Origin: Actinocorallia herbida
GTDB lineage: Bacteria > Actinomycetota > Actinomycetes > Streptosporangiales > Streptosporangiaceae
Direction of reading: 5' to 3'
NCBI RefSeq assembly: GCF_003751225.1
Contig: NZ_RJKE01000001.1
Span: 6,138,001-6,202,000 of the forward strand
Length of the DNA stretch: 64,000 bases
The notes beneath the pieces were generated by a model. The model searched no databases. It was not told the origin of the DNA and was given only the letters and a program-made list of their open reading frames with translations. Positions 49,841-58,837 of this stretch are shown here, in pieces (within the stretch, counting starts at the first letter, position 1; each line of letters opens with the position of its first letter). Made by a program: the position numbers and the translations under genes.

Positions 49841-51724
49841 TCAGCGACCGGCGGGGAAGGACTTCAGCCTGGTCAGCGCGAGGAGACCGAAGACCGGAGA
49901 GTTCGGGTTCGAGGCGGTGACCGCGTCACCCGTCGAATTGATCACATGGTCCACCCCGCCCTGGCCAAGGATGACGCCGCTCACGACCGAGGTGAAACGG
50001 ATGTCACGTGCGACAGGAGTTTCCACGGCGGAGGTGACATAGGCGGGAGCCTGGCGGAAGAACGAATAGATGGCCAGCCCGGTCGCATCGTGGCTGCGCA
50101 CCCCGGGCGAGACCACGTAAGCGGCGTAACCGTTCTTCGTACCGTTCATCCATTCCTGCTGACTCGGCACGTCGTAGGGATACTCGCTCTGGTAGAAGAT
50201 GGTGCGGCCGCGCTCGCCGTTCCACACGACCTGGTGCTTCTGGTAGTGCTCGACGAAGAGCCCCAGCGCGGTGACGTCATCTCCGTTGACGACCAGGCCA
50301 TGGTCTGCACGATTCTGGTTCCAGAGAGTGCCGACTCCGTGGTCGCCGCGCCACGCCCAGATGCTGTCCATCACGACGTGGTCGCTGTTGATCTCGAAGC
50401 TCGTGGTCGCCGATCCGGCCCGAGGACCGCCGACGCGAACGAAGACGTCGCTGAGTGCTGTCGGGTTGCGCGGGTCACCGGCGTGGCCGCGCGGTGTGCC
50501 CACCTGAACGAGGACATCGGAGTGCACCGCGCCCGCATCCACGGTCAGGCTGGAGAGGGACACGCCGGCGACATCGCCGACTTCAATGGCTGCCGTGCCC
50601 TTGACCGGAGCGAGGGACGCGTAGCCGAGGCCCATCACCACCGTGTTCTTGCGGGTCACGTGGATCGGCTGGTCGAGCTCGTACACACCCGGGGTCAGGA
50701 TGAGGTTCTTGCCCGAGCGCAGAGCCCTGTTGATGACGGCCGCCGAATCGGCGGGCTTGGCGATGAAGAAGTCCTCGATCGGAATCTGCCGTCCCGCACG
50801 GTGCGACGTCGACCAGTGGGTGCCGGAGGTGCCGGTGTCCGCGTCGGGCACGAAGACCTCGTACTTGCCGCCGTCCAGGTAGAGGAACGGCGCCTCGCGC
50901 GAGACCGGCGTCTTGTCGAGGGTCGTGATGCTTCCCTTGCCGAACGTCGTGCGCGGCGCTCCCTTGACCCCGGAGAAGACCAGGTTCGAAGACTCGCCGG
51001 TCCAGCCTCCGATACTGCTGTCCCGGCTGTACCACTGGGCCATCGAGGCCTGTGTCGCACCGTTGCCGCTGTTCACGGTTCCGTCGACCTTGCTGTTGAC
51101 CAGTTCGGAGCCGAACGCGTAGGAGCCGGTCGGGCCATTGATGTCCAGGTCGCCCTTGATGTGGACACGGCGCAGGGGTGAGGCCTGCGAGACGTTCCAG
51201 CGGAGGGTGTGCGGAGGCGCCACCTGCTGGGCCACGTTGGCGTCGCCGGCGATGGGTCGCTGAATGGGGTTGATGCTCAGGTTTCCCAGGGAACGCCAGA
51301 AGGTGGTGAGCGCACTGGGGATCGCGCCGTTCGACGGGTTCGCATGCAGCGCACCGTTGATGATCACGTCGTCGGGCGACGAGCCGAGCCCCTGGATCGA
51401 GGTGTAGTAGCCGACCTGCGAGTTGACGATACCGGTGGCGGTCGCCGGGTCGCCCTCGCCCGCCGCGCTTCCGTAGGTGCCGGGCTTGAAGAAGACCGCG
51501 TATCGCTGGTCGCTGAACTCGGTGTTCTTGGAGATCTGCCGCAGGTAGGCGTTGATCTCGTCAACGGGAGTCTTCGTGTCGAAGATCTTGACGTACGGAC
51601 CGAAGTCCGGGGCACCGCGTCCGGCGGCTTCGGCGGGCGCGATACCTGCGACCGTCAGCGCACTGCAGGCGCTCACCACGGTGAGCGCGACAATCCCTCT
51701 GCGTCCTGTGGATCGGGGTCTCAT
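49841..51724 (-). CDS. Secreted right-handed beta-helix protein (module 1)
   Basis: A 627-residue exported protein. Sec signal peptide RRGIVALTVVSACSALTVAG ending near AEAA. The mature part begins APDFGPYVKIFDTKTPVDEI, then FKPGTYGSAAGEGDP, TPVSREAPFLYLDGGKYEVF, KNLILTPGVYELDQPIHVT and HGLVVNGDDVTALGLFVEHY. Repeated short beta-strands with NGD/GLG turns suggest a pectate-lyase-like solenoid, as in polysaccharide-active enzymes. Such proteins are often database-labelled adenylyl cyclase or F5/8-type without proof; no catalytic residues can be assigned. ATG at 51724 is preferred for GAGGAG six bases upstream. Paralogue of the gene at 60076. Confidence 0.85.
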   Translation of the reverse strand: MRPRSTGRRGIVALTVVSACSALTVAGIAPAEAAGRGAPDFGPYVKIFDTKTPVDEINAYLRQISKNTEFSDQRYAVFFKPGTYGSAAGEGDPATATGIVNSQVGYYTSIQGLGSSPDDVIINGALHANPSNGAIPSALTTFWRSLGNLSINPIQRPIAGDANVAQQVAPPHTLRWNVSQASPLRRVHIKGDLDINGPTGSYAFGSELVNSKVDGTVNSGNGATQASMAQWYSRDSSIGGWTGESSNLVFSGVKGAPRTTFGKGSITTLDKTPVSREAPFLYLDGGKYEVFVPDADTGTSGTHWSTSHRAGRQIPIEDFFIAKPADSAAVINRALRSGKNLILTPGVYELDQPIHVTRKNTVVMGLGYASLAPVKGTAAIEVGDVAGVSLSSLTVDAGAVHSDVLVQVGTPRGHAGDPRNPTALSDVFVRVGGPRAGSATTSFEINSDHVVMDSIWAWRGDHGVGTLWNQNRADHGLVVNGDDVTALGLFVEHYQKHQVVWNGERGRTIFYQSEYPYDVPSQQEWMNGTKNGYAAYVVSPGVRSHDATGLAIYSFFRQAPAYVTSAVETPVARDIRFTSVVSGVILGQGGVDHVINSTGDAVTASNPNSPVFGLLALTRLKSFPAGR

Positions 51725-51821
51725 CCACATCTCCTCTCTTTACAAAAGCCGTTGCGGGACGAGCGGGAACGACCACGGAAGCTTTCGTCGTTGAAAGGCG
51801 AAGACCTGGGGTGGCTGCCAT

Positions 51822-51849
51822 GCCCGCTGGGGCGCTCGCACGAGCGGGC
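51822..51849 (-). terminator. Possible terminator between LysR and beta-helix genes
   Basis: GCCCGCT (51822-51828) and AGCGGGC (51843-51849) form a hairpin about 125 bp past the LysR stop, in the 250-bp gap that also holds the beta-helix promoter. Confidence 0.35.
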
Positions 51850-51973
51850 CCTCTCACTTCGCATTACGGCGGGAACCGACCTGCCACGTCGCAGATCCAG
51901 GTTCTCGCACATCGTCGGGGCTGATCGCAGTCCGTGTCCACGCTGTCTCGTTTATGTGGTGCATCACCGCGGC

Positions 51974-52891
51974 TTATGTCAGGGCGGGCAGCCCGCGGCA
52001 GGCAGCGGCCAGGTAGTTCCGCAGCCAGGCGTGACCGGGATCCCGGTCGTAGATCGGGTGCCACCACAGCGCCTCGGTGATGGGTACCGCGTCGAACGGG
52101 CAGGGCAGCACACGGACATCGCCGTTGCCGACCAGGCTCTCGGCGACCCTCGCCTGCACAAGCGCAATGCGGTCGGTCCCCGCGATCACGAAGGGCAGCG
52201 CGAGGAAGGACGCTACGACGATCTGCACATGCGGCTCTATGCCCATGACCTGGAGCTGGCGAGCTGCCGGGTTGAACGCGGCGGGCGTCCGGTAGTTGAA
52301 TGCCCAGGGCAGTTCGGCGAGGTCCTTCATGGTCAGCTGGTCACCCACCCGTTCGTTCGATGTGGCCACGAGACACACCCAGTTGTCGGCGTGCAGGTCC
52401 ACGAAGGGGACGTTCGAGAGGAAACCGTGCGGCATGATCACACCGTCCACGTCTCGCAGGGCGTCCGGCATCTGTTCGACGATCTGGGCGTGGTGCGCCT
52501 CAAGCCGGAGCGACACCTTCGGCGCCGTCCCGACCGTGAGCCCTCTCAGCGCACCGCCGATGACCGCCATCGCGTAGTCCGAGGTCAACACCGTGAACTC
52601 GCGCTCGTCGGCCGCCGGATCGAAACCTGACTGGGTTTCGAAGACCCGGCGGACCCCTTCCATCGCAATCGCCGTCCTGACCTTGAGCTCTGTCGCCAGC
52701 GGAGTGAGTTCGTAGCGGTTACCGCACCTCCGCAACAGATCATCGTCGAAGTACCTGCGCAGCTTGCCCAGCGCAGCGCTCACAGCCGGCTGTGTCACAT
52801 TGAGTCGTTGCGCCGTCCGCGTGACACTGGTTTCCTGAAGCAGGGCGTCGAGGGTCCTGAGCAGGTTGAAGTCCAGGTTCGAGAGCTCCAC
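51974..52891 (-). CDS. LysR family transcriptional regulator (module 2)
   Basis: A 305-residue LysR protein: NLDFNLLRTLDALLQETSVT, AQRLNVTQPAVSAALGKLRR, FDDDLLRRCGNRYELTPLA, effector domain with LTMKDLAELPWAFNYR and LPCPFDAVPITEALWWHP. The GTG at 52891 gives the family-typical start (VELSNLDFNLL) and aligns with its sister at 38204-39115; the frame is open to 52936. It is divergent from the SDR at 53279 and presumably controls it. Confidence 0.92.
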   Translation of the reverse strand: MELSNLDFNLLRTLDALLQETSVTRTAQRLNVTQPAVSAALGKLRRYFDDDLLRRCGNRYELTPLATELKVRTAIAMEGVRRVFETQSGFDPAADEREFTVLTSDYAMAVIGGALRGLTVGTAPKVSLRLEAHHAQIVEQMPDALRDVDGVIMPHGFLSNVPFVDLHADNWVCLVATSNERVGDQLTMKDLAELPWAFNYRTPAAFNPAARQLQVMGIEPHVQIVVASFLALPFVIAGTDRIALVQARVAESLVGNGDVRVLPCPFDAVPITEALWWHPIYDRDPGHAWLRNYLAAACRGLPALT

Positions 52892-53278
52892 GGCCCGAAG
52901 CCTGACATAAAGCAAGGTGACCTGCATCACCCACAAAATCGGACATTATTGGATGGCTGCCGGTTGGGAATCCCGAACCAGGTCACTCCACGTAGCGGAA
53001 CCGAGGTGGACGACGGCAGCCGCTCAAGGAGCACAGAAGCAGTGTCTGCATGTGCAGACGCCGTAGAAGTCTCCTAGCGGTTGCCCCGATTCTCTTCTCG
53101 GTCTTGATTATCTGACGCTGCGTGAACAACGCTTCCCAGTTCTCTCGCCCATGATGCCGCCAGCGGCATCCGGCGAACCGATGCACCCATCCGGAGAAGC
53201 GATTTCTCATGGGTAACGTCCCTCCACCACGATGAGTCGACGCCGAAAACGCGTCATGGAAGACAGCGGGAGGGCATC
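52892..53278. promoter_or_regulatory. LysR / SDR divergent intergenic region
   Basis: 387 bp without a supported gene. The clearest structure is the palindrome GTCTGCA-TG-TGCAGAC at 53044-53059. AT-rich patches lie at 52930-52955 and 53100-53120. It must hold promoters for both flanking genes; which element the LysR binds cannot be told. Confidence 0.4.
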
Positions 53279-54058
53279 GTGGGTCGGCTGCATGGCAAGG
53301 TCGCACTGATCACCGGAACGGGCAGCGGCCAGGGCCGCACCGCGGCGCGGCTGTTCGCCGCCGAGGGCGCCATCGTCGTGGGCTGTGACCTCGACCAGGA
53401 CGGCGCCGCCGAGACCGTGGAAATGGTGCGCTCCTCGGGCGGCACCATGAGCAGCACCCATCCACTCGACCTCGGTGACGAGGCCTCCGTCCAGGCATGG
53501 ATCGACGCGGCCGCCGATGCCCACGGTGGCATCGACATCCTCTACAACAACGCTGCGGCGACGCGCTTTTCTCCGCTCACCGAAACCAGTTACGAGGACT
53601 GGTCCTTCACGCTGCGCAACGAACTGGACATCGTCTTTCTGGCGACCAAGCACGCTTGGCCCCACCTCATCGCGCGCGGCGGTGGCAGCGTCCTTCTCGT
53701 TGGTTCCACCGCCGGGATCACCGGCTCGGTCACCAACCACCGCATCGCCCACACCGCCGGCAAGGGCGGAATAGTCGCCATGACACGGCAGCTCGCAGCC
53801 GAAGGCGCAGCCCATGGAATCCGCGTGAACTGCGTGAGTCCTGGCATGATCGAGACCCCGGCGAGCACTAGGACCCTCCTCGCCGAGGACCACCCCATGC
53901 GGACCATCGCACGCGCCATCCCCCTTGGCCGGATCGGCACCCCCGACGAGGTCGCCCGCTGCGCGCTCTTCCTCCTCAGCGAGGAATCCTCCTATGTGAC
54001 CGGCGCCAACCTCGTCGTCGACGGCGGCTGGTCCACCGTATTGCCCGGCGCGAACTAA
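53279..54058 (+). CDS. SDR family oxidoreductase with His for catalytic Tyr
   Basis: A 259-residue SDR. Nucleotide motif LITGTGSGQGRTAARLFAAE, NNAAATRFSPLTETSYEDW, Ser in LLVGSTAGITGSV and the active-site segment HRIAHTAGKGGIVAMTRQLA, where the YxxxK Tyr is His (H-T-A-G-K). The rest (SPGMIETPASTRTLL, GRIGTPDEVARCALFLLS, VTGANLVVDGGWS) is standard. GTG at 53279 with GGGAGG six bases upstream. Some actinomycete SDRs share this change; they may be lyases or isomerases or use His as base. Monocistronic, ended by a hairpin. Confidence 0.9.
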   Translation: MGRLHGKVALITGTGSGQGRTAARLFAAEGAIVVGCDLDQDGAAETVEMVRSSGGTMSSTHPLDLGDEASVQAWIDAAADAHGGIDILYNNAAATRFSPLTETSYEDWSFTLRNELDIVFLATKHAWPHLIARGGGSVLLVGSTAGITGSVTNHRIAHTAGKGGIVAMTRQLAAEGAAHGIRVNCVSPGMIETPASTRTLLAEDHPMRTIARAIPLGRIGTPDEVARCALFLLSEESSYVTGANLVVDGGWSTVLPGAN

Positions 54059-54140
54059 GGCCCGATCACGGCCCTTCCGCCGCGGGCGAGCGTGCGGACC
54101 GGTGCCAAGGTGATCACAGATCGGCCAGAACGGCCGACGA

Positions 54141-54188
54141 CCTCGGTTGATCTGCTGGAGGCTGCATCCTCCGCCAGATCGACCGAGG
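54141..54188. terminator. Bidirectional terminator
   Basis: CCTCGGTTGATCTG (54141-54154) pairs with CAGATCGACCGAGG (54175-54188), with inner GGAGG/CCTCC pairing. Between convergent genes ending at 54058 and 54195. Confidence 0.75.
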
Positions 54189-54194
54189 TCCAAT

Positions 54195-54896
54195 TCATCT
54201 GCCTTCACGCGAGCGGTGCACGGCGAGGGCCCCAGCCCCGGCATCGTTTCCCCATAGATAGTGCATGACCATGGTCGACAGGTCCTCGATCAACTCGTTC
54301 CACTCCCAGAGAGGCGAGGTCACACGCTCTCCGTGCAACCCGAGATGACGGGCGACCACGCTGTAAACGATGACGAAAGCGCGAGCGGCGGCCAGTTCGG
54401 GATCCTCATGAGTGATGTCGTCACGACGCTCAAGCAGGCGGGCTGTGAACAGCCGCTCGGTTCTCTGGTAGCTTGCATGACCGATCGCCGCTGCCACGGG
54501 ATCCGCATATCCGATCTGAATCGCAACCCGGGTCCGCTCGGCGGTGACGCGCAGATGCTCCACCAGGAGCTCGACCATGCGCACAACAAACCCGGGAAAG
54601 TTCGCCTGTACCGAGACGTAGCTGTTGAGCGTCCGTTCGGCCTCCGCGTCCATCAGATCCATCTCACGTGTGAGCAAGGCGCGGAGCAGGTCGTCCTTGG
54701 ACTTCACCCGTGAGTACACCACTCCGGTACTCACACCCGCCCGTTTGACGACGTCCGCAAGGGTGACGGCGGTGGAGCCGGTCTCGCTCACGAGCGCGAA
54801 GGCGGCATCGAGCAGCCGGTTGAAGGACTGCTGACTGCGCTCCTGCCGAGCTGGGCGGGAGAAGGATGTCCCCAGGGTGGTCTCGTCGCTGCTCAT
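54195..54896 (-). CDS. TetR family transcriptional regulator (module 2)
   Basis: A 233-residue TetR repressor. HTH ERSQQSFNRLLDAAFALVSE, TLADVVKRAGVSTGVVYSRV, KSKDDLLRALLTREM; ligand domain with LEHLRVTAERTRVAIQIGY and EDPELAAARAFVIVYSVVAR. ATG at 54896; the frame upstream is shadow. Divergent from the PhzB-like/ABC/monooxygenase operon, with two similar candidate operators in the gap, so it probably represses that operon and itself. Confidence 0.92.
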   Translation of the reverse strand: MSSDETTLGTSFSRPARQERSQQSFNRLLDAAFALVSETGSTAVTLADVVKRAGVSTGVVYSRVKSKDDLLRALLTREMDLMDAEAERTLNSYVSVQANFPGFVVRMVELLVEHLRVTAERTRVAIQIGYADPVAAAIGHASYQRTERLFTARLLERRDDITHEDPELAAARAFVIVYSVVARHLGLHGERVTSPLWEWNELIEDLSTMVMHYLWGNDAGAGALAVHRSREGR

Positions 54897-54946
54897 CGGG
54901 TGGCGGCCTCTCGGTGTAGGCGTGTCGTCGACTGCCCAAGATTCTA

Positions 54947-54967
54947 GAACAAGAATTATCGTTTCAG
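54947..54967. promoter_or_regulatory. Candidate operator 1 of module-2 TetR
   Basis: GAACAAGAATTATCGTTTCA lies 50 bp before the TetR start. It shares AACAAGAA and TTATCGTT with candidate operator 2 in opposite orientation. A TTCTAGAA palindrome (54942-54949) overlaps it. Confidence 0.45.
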
Positions 54968-55011
54968 ACCCCGAACCTGTTGACACCGCCGAACAGCCCG
55001 CCCTATGTTCC

Positions 55012-55038
55012 ATAACGATAATCATGGTTCTTGTTTCA
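55012..55038. promoter_or_regulatory. Candidate operator 2 of module-2 TetR
   Basis: Reverse strand reads GAAACAAGAA-CCATGA-TTATCGTT. It is the same two halves as candidate 1 with six extra bases between them, 46 bp before the PhzB-like gene start. Confidence 0.45.
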
Positions 55039-55083
55039 GCAACCCATGGTTCACCCACCGGCACACAAGGAGAGGGAAACCCT

Positions 55084-55590
55084 ATGAGCACTAACGACTC
55101 GGACCTGCGGGCAGGCAACCGGGCGACGGTGGAGCGCTTCTTCAAGACCCACGGTCTGGAGCGGGCTTCGCTCTTCGCCGCGGACGGCTACAAGGTCCTG
55201 CCGTGGACGGGCCTGGGCCATGCCATCGATATGCGCGGCATGTACGAGCTCAAGTACAACTTCCTGCGCAACATCGAGCTGTTCACGGGCTGGACGTGGA
55301 GCGACATCACCATCTACGACACCCAGCACCCCGACCGGTTCTGGGTGGAGTGCCGCGGGCAGGGCGTCATCAGCGTGGAGGGCCACGAGCCCGTCAACTA
55401 CGGCAACCACTACCTCATGAACTTCCGGCTCGAGGAAGGCAAGATCGCGGAGTTCCGGGAGTTCTGCAACCCCCTGAGCAAGCCCACCGACAACGAGGGC
55501 CGACCCGCCGAGACACCGCCCCTCGGCGACTGGAAGCCCCCCACGGGCTGGCCGGAGCCCGCTGACTGGACGCCCCAGAACCCCGCCTGA
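55084..55590 (+). CDS. PhzA/PhzB-like (SnoaL-fold) protein
   Basis: A 168-residue NTF2-fold protein. Features of the PhzA/B group: NRATVERFFKTHGLERASLF, GWTWSDITIYDTQHPDRFWV, ECRGQGVISVEG, YGNHYLMNFRLEEGKIAEFR and EFCNPLSK. PhzB-type proteins catalyse ring-forming condensation in phenazine synthesis, but many homologues are isomerases or dehydratases in catabolic loci, which fits better here. Pro-rich C-terminus. First gene of the operon behind the TetR-controlled promoter; ATG at 55084 with GGAGAGG. Confidence 0.87.
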   Translation: MSTNDSDLRAGNRATVERFFKTHGLERASLFAADGYKVLPWTGLGHAIDMRGMYELKYNFLRNIELFTGWTWSDITIYDTQHPDRFWVECRGQGVISVEGHEPVNYGNHYLMNFRLEEGKIAEFREFCNPLSKPTDNEGRPAETPPLGDWKPPTGWPEPADWTPQNPA

Positions 55591-55645
55591 GACCGATACA
55601 CCCCCGTCACCATCGCACCCAGCACCATCCCCACCGGGAGCCCCC

Positions 55646-56950
55646 ATGCGTCACCCGATGCTCAACGTGGCCGTCTCCGTCATCGCTATGGCCACGGCCC
55701 TCACCGCTTGCGGCTCCGAACCCACCGCCTCCGAGCCCGTCCAGGCGGGTGCGGCAAGCGAAAGTGGAACGTTCACCTTGCTCGCCCAGTCGGATGCCAA
55801 CGAGCAGACCGCCTTCGCCGAGATCGTCACCGAGTTCCAGAAGGCGTATCCCGAGATAAAGATCAAAGCCGAGTATGCGCCTCTCGGCCCAACCTACGTG
55901 CAGACGCTCCGCACCCGGCTCCAGGCGGGCAATCCGCCGGATGTCTTCTATGTGACTCCCGGATCCGGCGGCCAGCAGGCCGTCCTGCCCTTCGCCGAAG
56001 CCGGTTATCTCGCGGACCTGTCCAACCAGCCCTGGAGCAACGGGGTCATTCCCCAAGGCTCACACGACCTCTTCTACACCGGCTCCCAACTCTGGGCCGC
56101 CCCGCTCGACCAAGTGGTCGTCGCCCAGGTGTACAACGTCGAAGCAATGCGGGAAGTCGGGCTCGAGGCACCCCCGAAGACCCTGGACGAGGTGAAGAAC
56201 GCCTGTGCGCTGGCTTCCGCCAAGGGCAAGGCCCTCTACGCGCTCGGCGGCGCCAACAACCAGACCGCCGGAATGTTCGTGTCGAGTCTCGCCGCGACGC
56301 AGGTCCTCCCCGCGAACCCCGACTGGAACAGCGAGCGGGCCGCAGGACGGGTGACCTTCGCGGACTCGCCGGAGTGGAAGGCCACGCTCCAGAGCCTCCT
56401 CGACATGATGGACTGGGGGTGCTTCCAGGAAGGGGCGGAAGGAGCTGACATCGCCCAGTTCGCGCCGCTGGTGCCCAGCGGCAAGACGCTGGGCGCCATC
56501 ATTCCGGTCAGTTCGATTGCCTCTTTCAAGGCCGTCAATCCCGACGTGGCGCTGCGGGCCTACCCCGTTCCCACACCGAACGCGGGACAGCAGGTGCTGT
56601 ACTCCTACCCCGGGAACGCCGTCGCGCTCAGTGCCAAGGCCTCCGGCAACGGAGCCGCGCTGAAGTTCCTGGAGTTCTTCGCCGTCGGTGAAGGATCGGC
56701 CCTTTATGCGGCGCAGTCTGGCGGGATATCCCTCCAGGAGGCCCAGGGGAAGGCTCCCTTGTCGAACCCGGATCTCGCACCTCTCCAGGACCTGCTCAAG
56801 GACGACTCACGGGCCTTCCCTCTGGTCCAGGCCGCTTGGCCCAACTCAGAGGTGTACGAACAACTCGGCAACGGCGTGCAAGGACTGCTGATCGGGCAAC
56901 AGCGACCCGAGGACGTCCTCGCCGCCATGGACGCCGCCTGGAACCGATGA
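55646..56950 (+). CDS. ABC transporter substrate-binding lipoprotein (family 1)
   Basis: A 434-residue solute-binding protein. Signal peptide MLNVAVSVIAMATALTACGS with lipobox LTAC (Cys about residue 22). Binding fold: FTLLAQSDANEQTAFAEIVT, YPEIKIKAEYAPLGPTYVQT, LQAGNPPDVFYVTPGSGGQQ, SGLWAAPLDQVVVAQVYNVE-like stretch and a C-terminal VLAAMDAAWNR. Belongs to the sugar/oligosaccharide (MalE-like) group. Followed by two permease genes and no ATPase. Confidence 0.93.
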   Translation: MRHPMLNVAVSVIAMATALTACGSEPTASEPVQAGAASESGTFTLLAQSDANEQTAFAEIVTEFQKAYPEIKIKAEYAPLGPTYVQTLRTRLQAGNPPDVFYVTPGSGGQQAVLPFAEAGYLADLSNQPWSNGVIPQGSHDLFYTGSQLWAAPLDQVVVAQVYNVEAMREVGLEAPPKTLDEVKNACALASAKGKALYALGGANNQTAGMFVSSLAATQVLPANPDWNSERAAGRVTFADSPEWKATLQSLLDMMDWGCFQEGAEGADIAQFAPLVPSGKTLGAIIPVSSIASFKAVNPDVALRAYPVPTPNAGQQVLYSYPGNAVALSAKASGNGAALKFLEFFAVGEGSALYAAQSGGISLQEAQGKAPLSNPDLAPLQDLLKDDSRAFPLVQAAWPNSEVYEQLGNGVQGLLIGQQRPEDVLAAMDAAWNR

Positions 56951-57029
56951 TCCCCTGCCCGCGGCCGGATCTCCCCCGCTCTGGCCGCGGGCCGCTATCC
57001 GCACGCCCATCAGATTCGAAGAGAGCGCC

Positions 57030-57965
57030 ATGGCGGTGCACATAATGAACGATCCATCCCCTGCAACGTCCGTGCGTACTGAGCGGCGCAGGTCGGCACC
57101 AAGCCGACCCGGCATCACTTGGCGCTGGCTGATCCCTGCGCTCCTCTTCTTGCTCGGGGCGCGCTACCTCCCGACGATCGCTGGTGCCGGATACTCCCTC
57201 ACCGACTGGAACGGTCTCACCGCGCCTCGTTTCATCGGCTTGGAGAATTTCCAGGAGATCTTCCGGACGCCTGAGGCTGTGCGCGCGCTGCGCAACACCC
57301 TGCTCATCTCCCTCGTCGTCGTCTCGGTGAGCACACTGCTCGGGCTGATCCTCGCGCTCGGGCTCAATGCCGTCGTCAAGACACGTCACATCATTCGGGC
57401 CGCGTTCTTCCTCCCCGCGGTGATGAGCGCCCTGTCGACCGCCTATGTCTGGAAGTTCCTCTTCCAGATCGACGGTCCCATCAACGAGGTCCTGCAGGCT
57501 CTCCGACTCCAAGACGAGCCACGCTCATGGCTGGCAGACCCAGACACCGCGCTGTGGAGCATCTGCGCCGTCATGATCTGGCAGCTGTCCGGCCTCGCGA
57601 TGGTCGTGTACTTGGCCGGTCTGCAAGGTATCCCCGCCGAACTGAACGAGGCGGCCGCAGTCGACGGCGCCTCCACCTGGCAGCGAACGCGCTCCATCAC
57701 GCTGCCGCTGCTGCGGCCGGCCACGATGATCGCGATTCCGTTGATCACCATCACTTCGCTCAGCATCTTCGATCAAGTCCTGGCGTTGACCGGCGGCGGC
57801 CCCGTCGGCATGACCGAAACCCTCGCGACCCAGGTCTACAAGCAGACGTTCGCCAACGGCCGCTATGGCTACGGCGCCGCGCTCTCCCTCGTCCTGACCT
57901 TGCTGATCATCGTGATCGCCCTGATTCAAACGTTCGTCACCAGGCCTAGAAAAGAGGCGACATGA
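57030..57965 (+). CDS. Sugar ABC transporter permease, MalF type
   Basis: A 311-residue permease with six membrane segments. GARYLPTIAGAGYSLTDWNG, FIGLENFQEIFRTPEAVRAL, and the EAA loop LNEAAAVDGASTWQRTRSIT that contacts the ATPase. ATG at 57030. Its stop overlaps the next permease start (ATGA). Part of an importer for an oligosaccharide or glycoside. Confidence 0.94.
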   Translation: MAVHIMNDPSPATSVRTERRRSAPSRPGITWRWLIPALLFLLGARYLPTIAGAGYSLTDWNGLTAPRFIGLENFQEIFRTPEAVRALRNTLLISLVVVSVSTLLGLILALGLNAVVKTRHIIRAAFFLPAVMSALSTAYVWKFLFQIDGPINEVLQALRLQDEPRSWLADPDTALWSICAVMIWQLSGLAMVVYLAGLQGIPAELNEAAAVDGASTWQRTRSITLPLLRPATMIAIPLITITSLSIFDQVLALTGGGPVGMTETLATQVYKQTFANGRYGYGAALSLVLTLLIIVIALIQTFVTRPRKEAT

Positions 57966-58798
57966 GCGGAACCTACCAGCGGTACACCTGGATGTCCTTC
58001 GTTCGGGAGACCGCCCTCGCCTCCGGCGCGGCCCTATGGATCGTTCCCTTCGTTCTCCTGGTCCTCGTGTCGCTCGAACCCACAAGCCAGCTCCTGGAGA
58101 ACCCGACAGGCCTGCCAGAATCCTGGGACTTCGGCAACTACGGCACTGCATGGTCCGAAGCCGGTATCGGCCGCGCCGCGGTTAACAGCGTGATCATCAC
58201 GGCCGGAAGCGTCGGCGCCCTGGTCGTTCTCGGCTCCGCTTCCGCGTACGCGATCGCGCGTGCACGCGGCCGGATGGGCGGTGTCGTCTACCTGATGGCC
58301 GTGATCGGGCTGATCCTGCCGACCCAGTTGGGCGTCATCCCGCTTTACACGGCGCTGCGGTCGATGGGCCTCGTCGGCTCATACGCGGGAATGATCGTTC
58401 TGTACACCGGCCTGTGGCTGCCGCTGGCGATCTTCCTCTACACCAACTTCGCCCGGAACCTTCCGAGGGACTACGAGGAGGCCGCCGCCGTCGACGGCGC
58501 GTCGCCGCTCCGCATGTTCCGATCAGTGGTCTTCCCGCTGCTTCGTCCCGCCACCGGCACGGTCGCCGTGCTCACCGGTGTGCAGATCTGGAACGACTTC
58601 TTCTTCCCGATCATCTTCCTCAACGGCACCGACCGGACCCCACTGCCGCTGACGGTCTACACCTACATCGGCGGTGTGGCTACGAAGTGGAATCTCGTAT
58701 TCGCTGCCGTGGCCATGACGATCCTCCCGGTCCTCGTCTTGTTCTTCGCGGCCCAGCGCCAACTCATGCGCGGGTTCAGTGGCGGCGTCAAGAGCTGA
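57962..58798 (+). CDS. Carbohydrate ABC transporter permease, MalG type
   Basis: A 278-residue permease with six membrane segments: LWIVPFVLLVLVSLEPTSQL, SVIITAGSVGALVVLGSASA, YAGMIVLYTGLWLPLAIFLY, the EAA loop YEEAAAVDGASPLRMFRSVV, and QRQLMRGFSGGVKS at the end. Pairs with the MalF-type subunit. The system must borrow an ATPase such as MsiK, the usual arrangement in actinomycetes. Confidence 0.94.
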   Translation: MSGTYQRYTWMSFVRETALASGAALWIVPFVLLVLVSLEPTSQLLENPTGLPESWDFGNYGTAWSEAGIGRAAVNSVIITAGSVGALVVLGSASAYAIARARGRMGGVVYLMAVIGLILPTQLGVIPLYTALRSMGLVGSYAGMIVLYTGLWLPLAIFLYTNFARNLPRDYEEAAAVDGASPLRMFRSVVFPLLRPATGTVAVLTGVQIWNDFFFPIIFLNGTDRTPLPLTVYTYIGGVATKWNLVFAAVAMTILPVLVLFFAAQRQLMRGFSGGVKS

Positions 58799-58837
58799 CC
58801 CTTCTTCCTTCTGCCCCTCCCACCCGATTGGATTTCA

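Noticed and set aside
55084-58798. Phenazine biosynthesis locus
   Set aside because: Only a PhzB-like protein is present; no PhzC-G-type gene is in the window.
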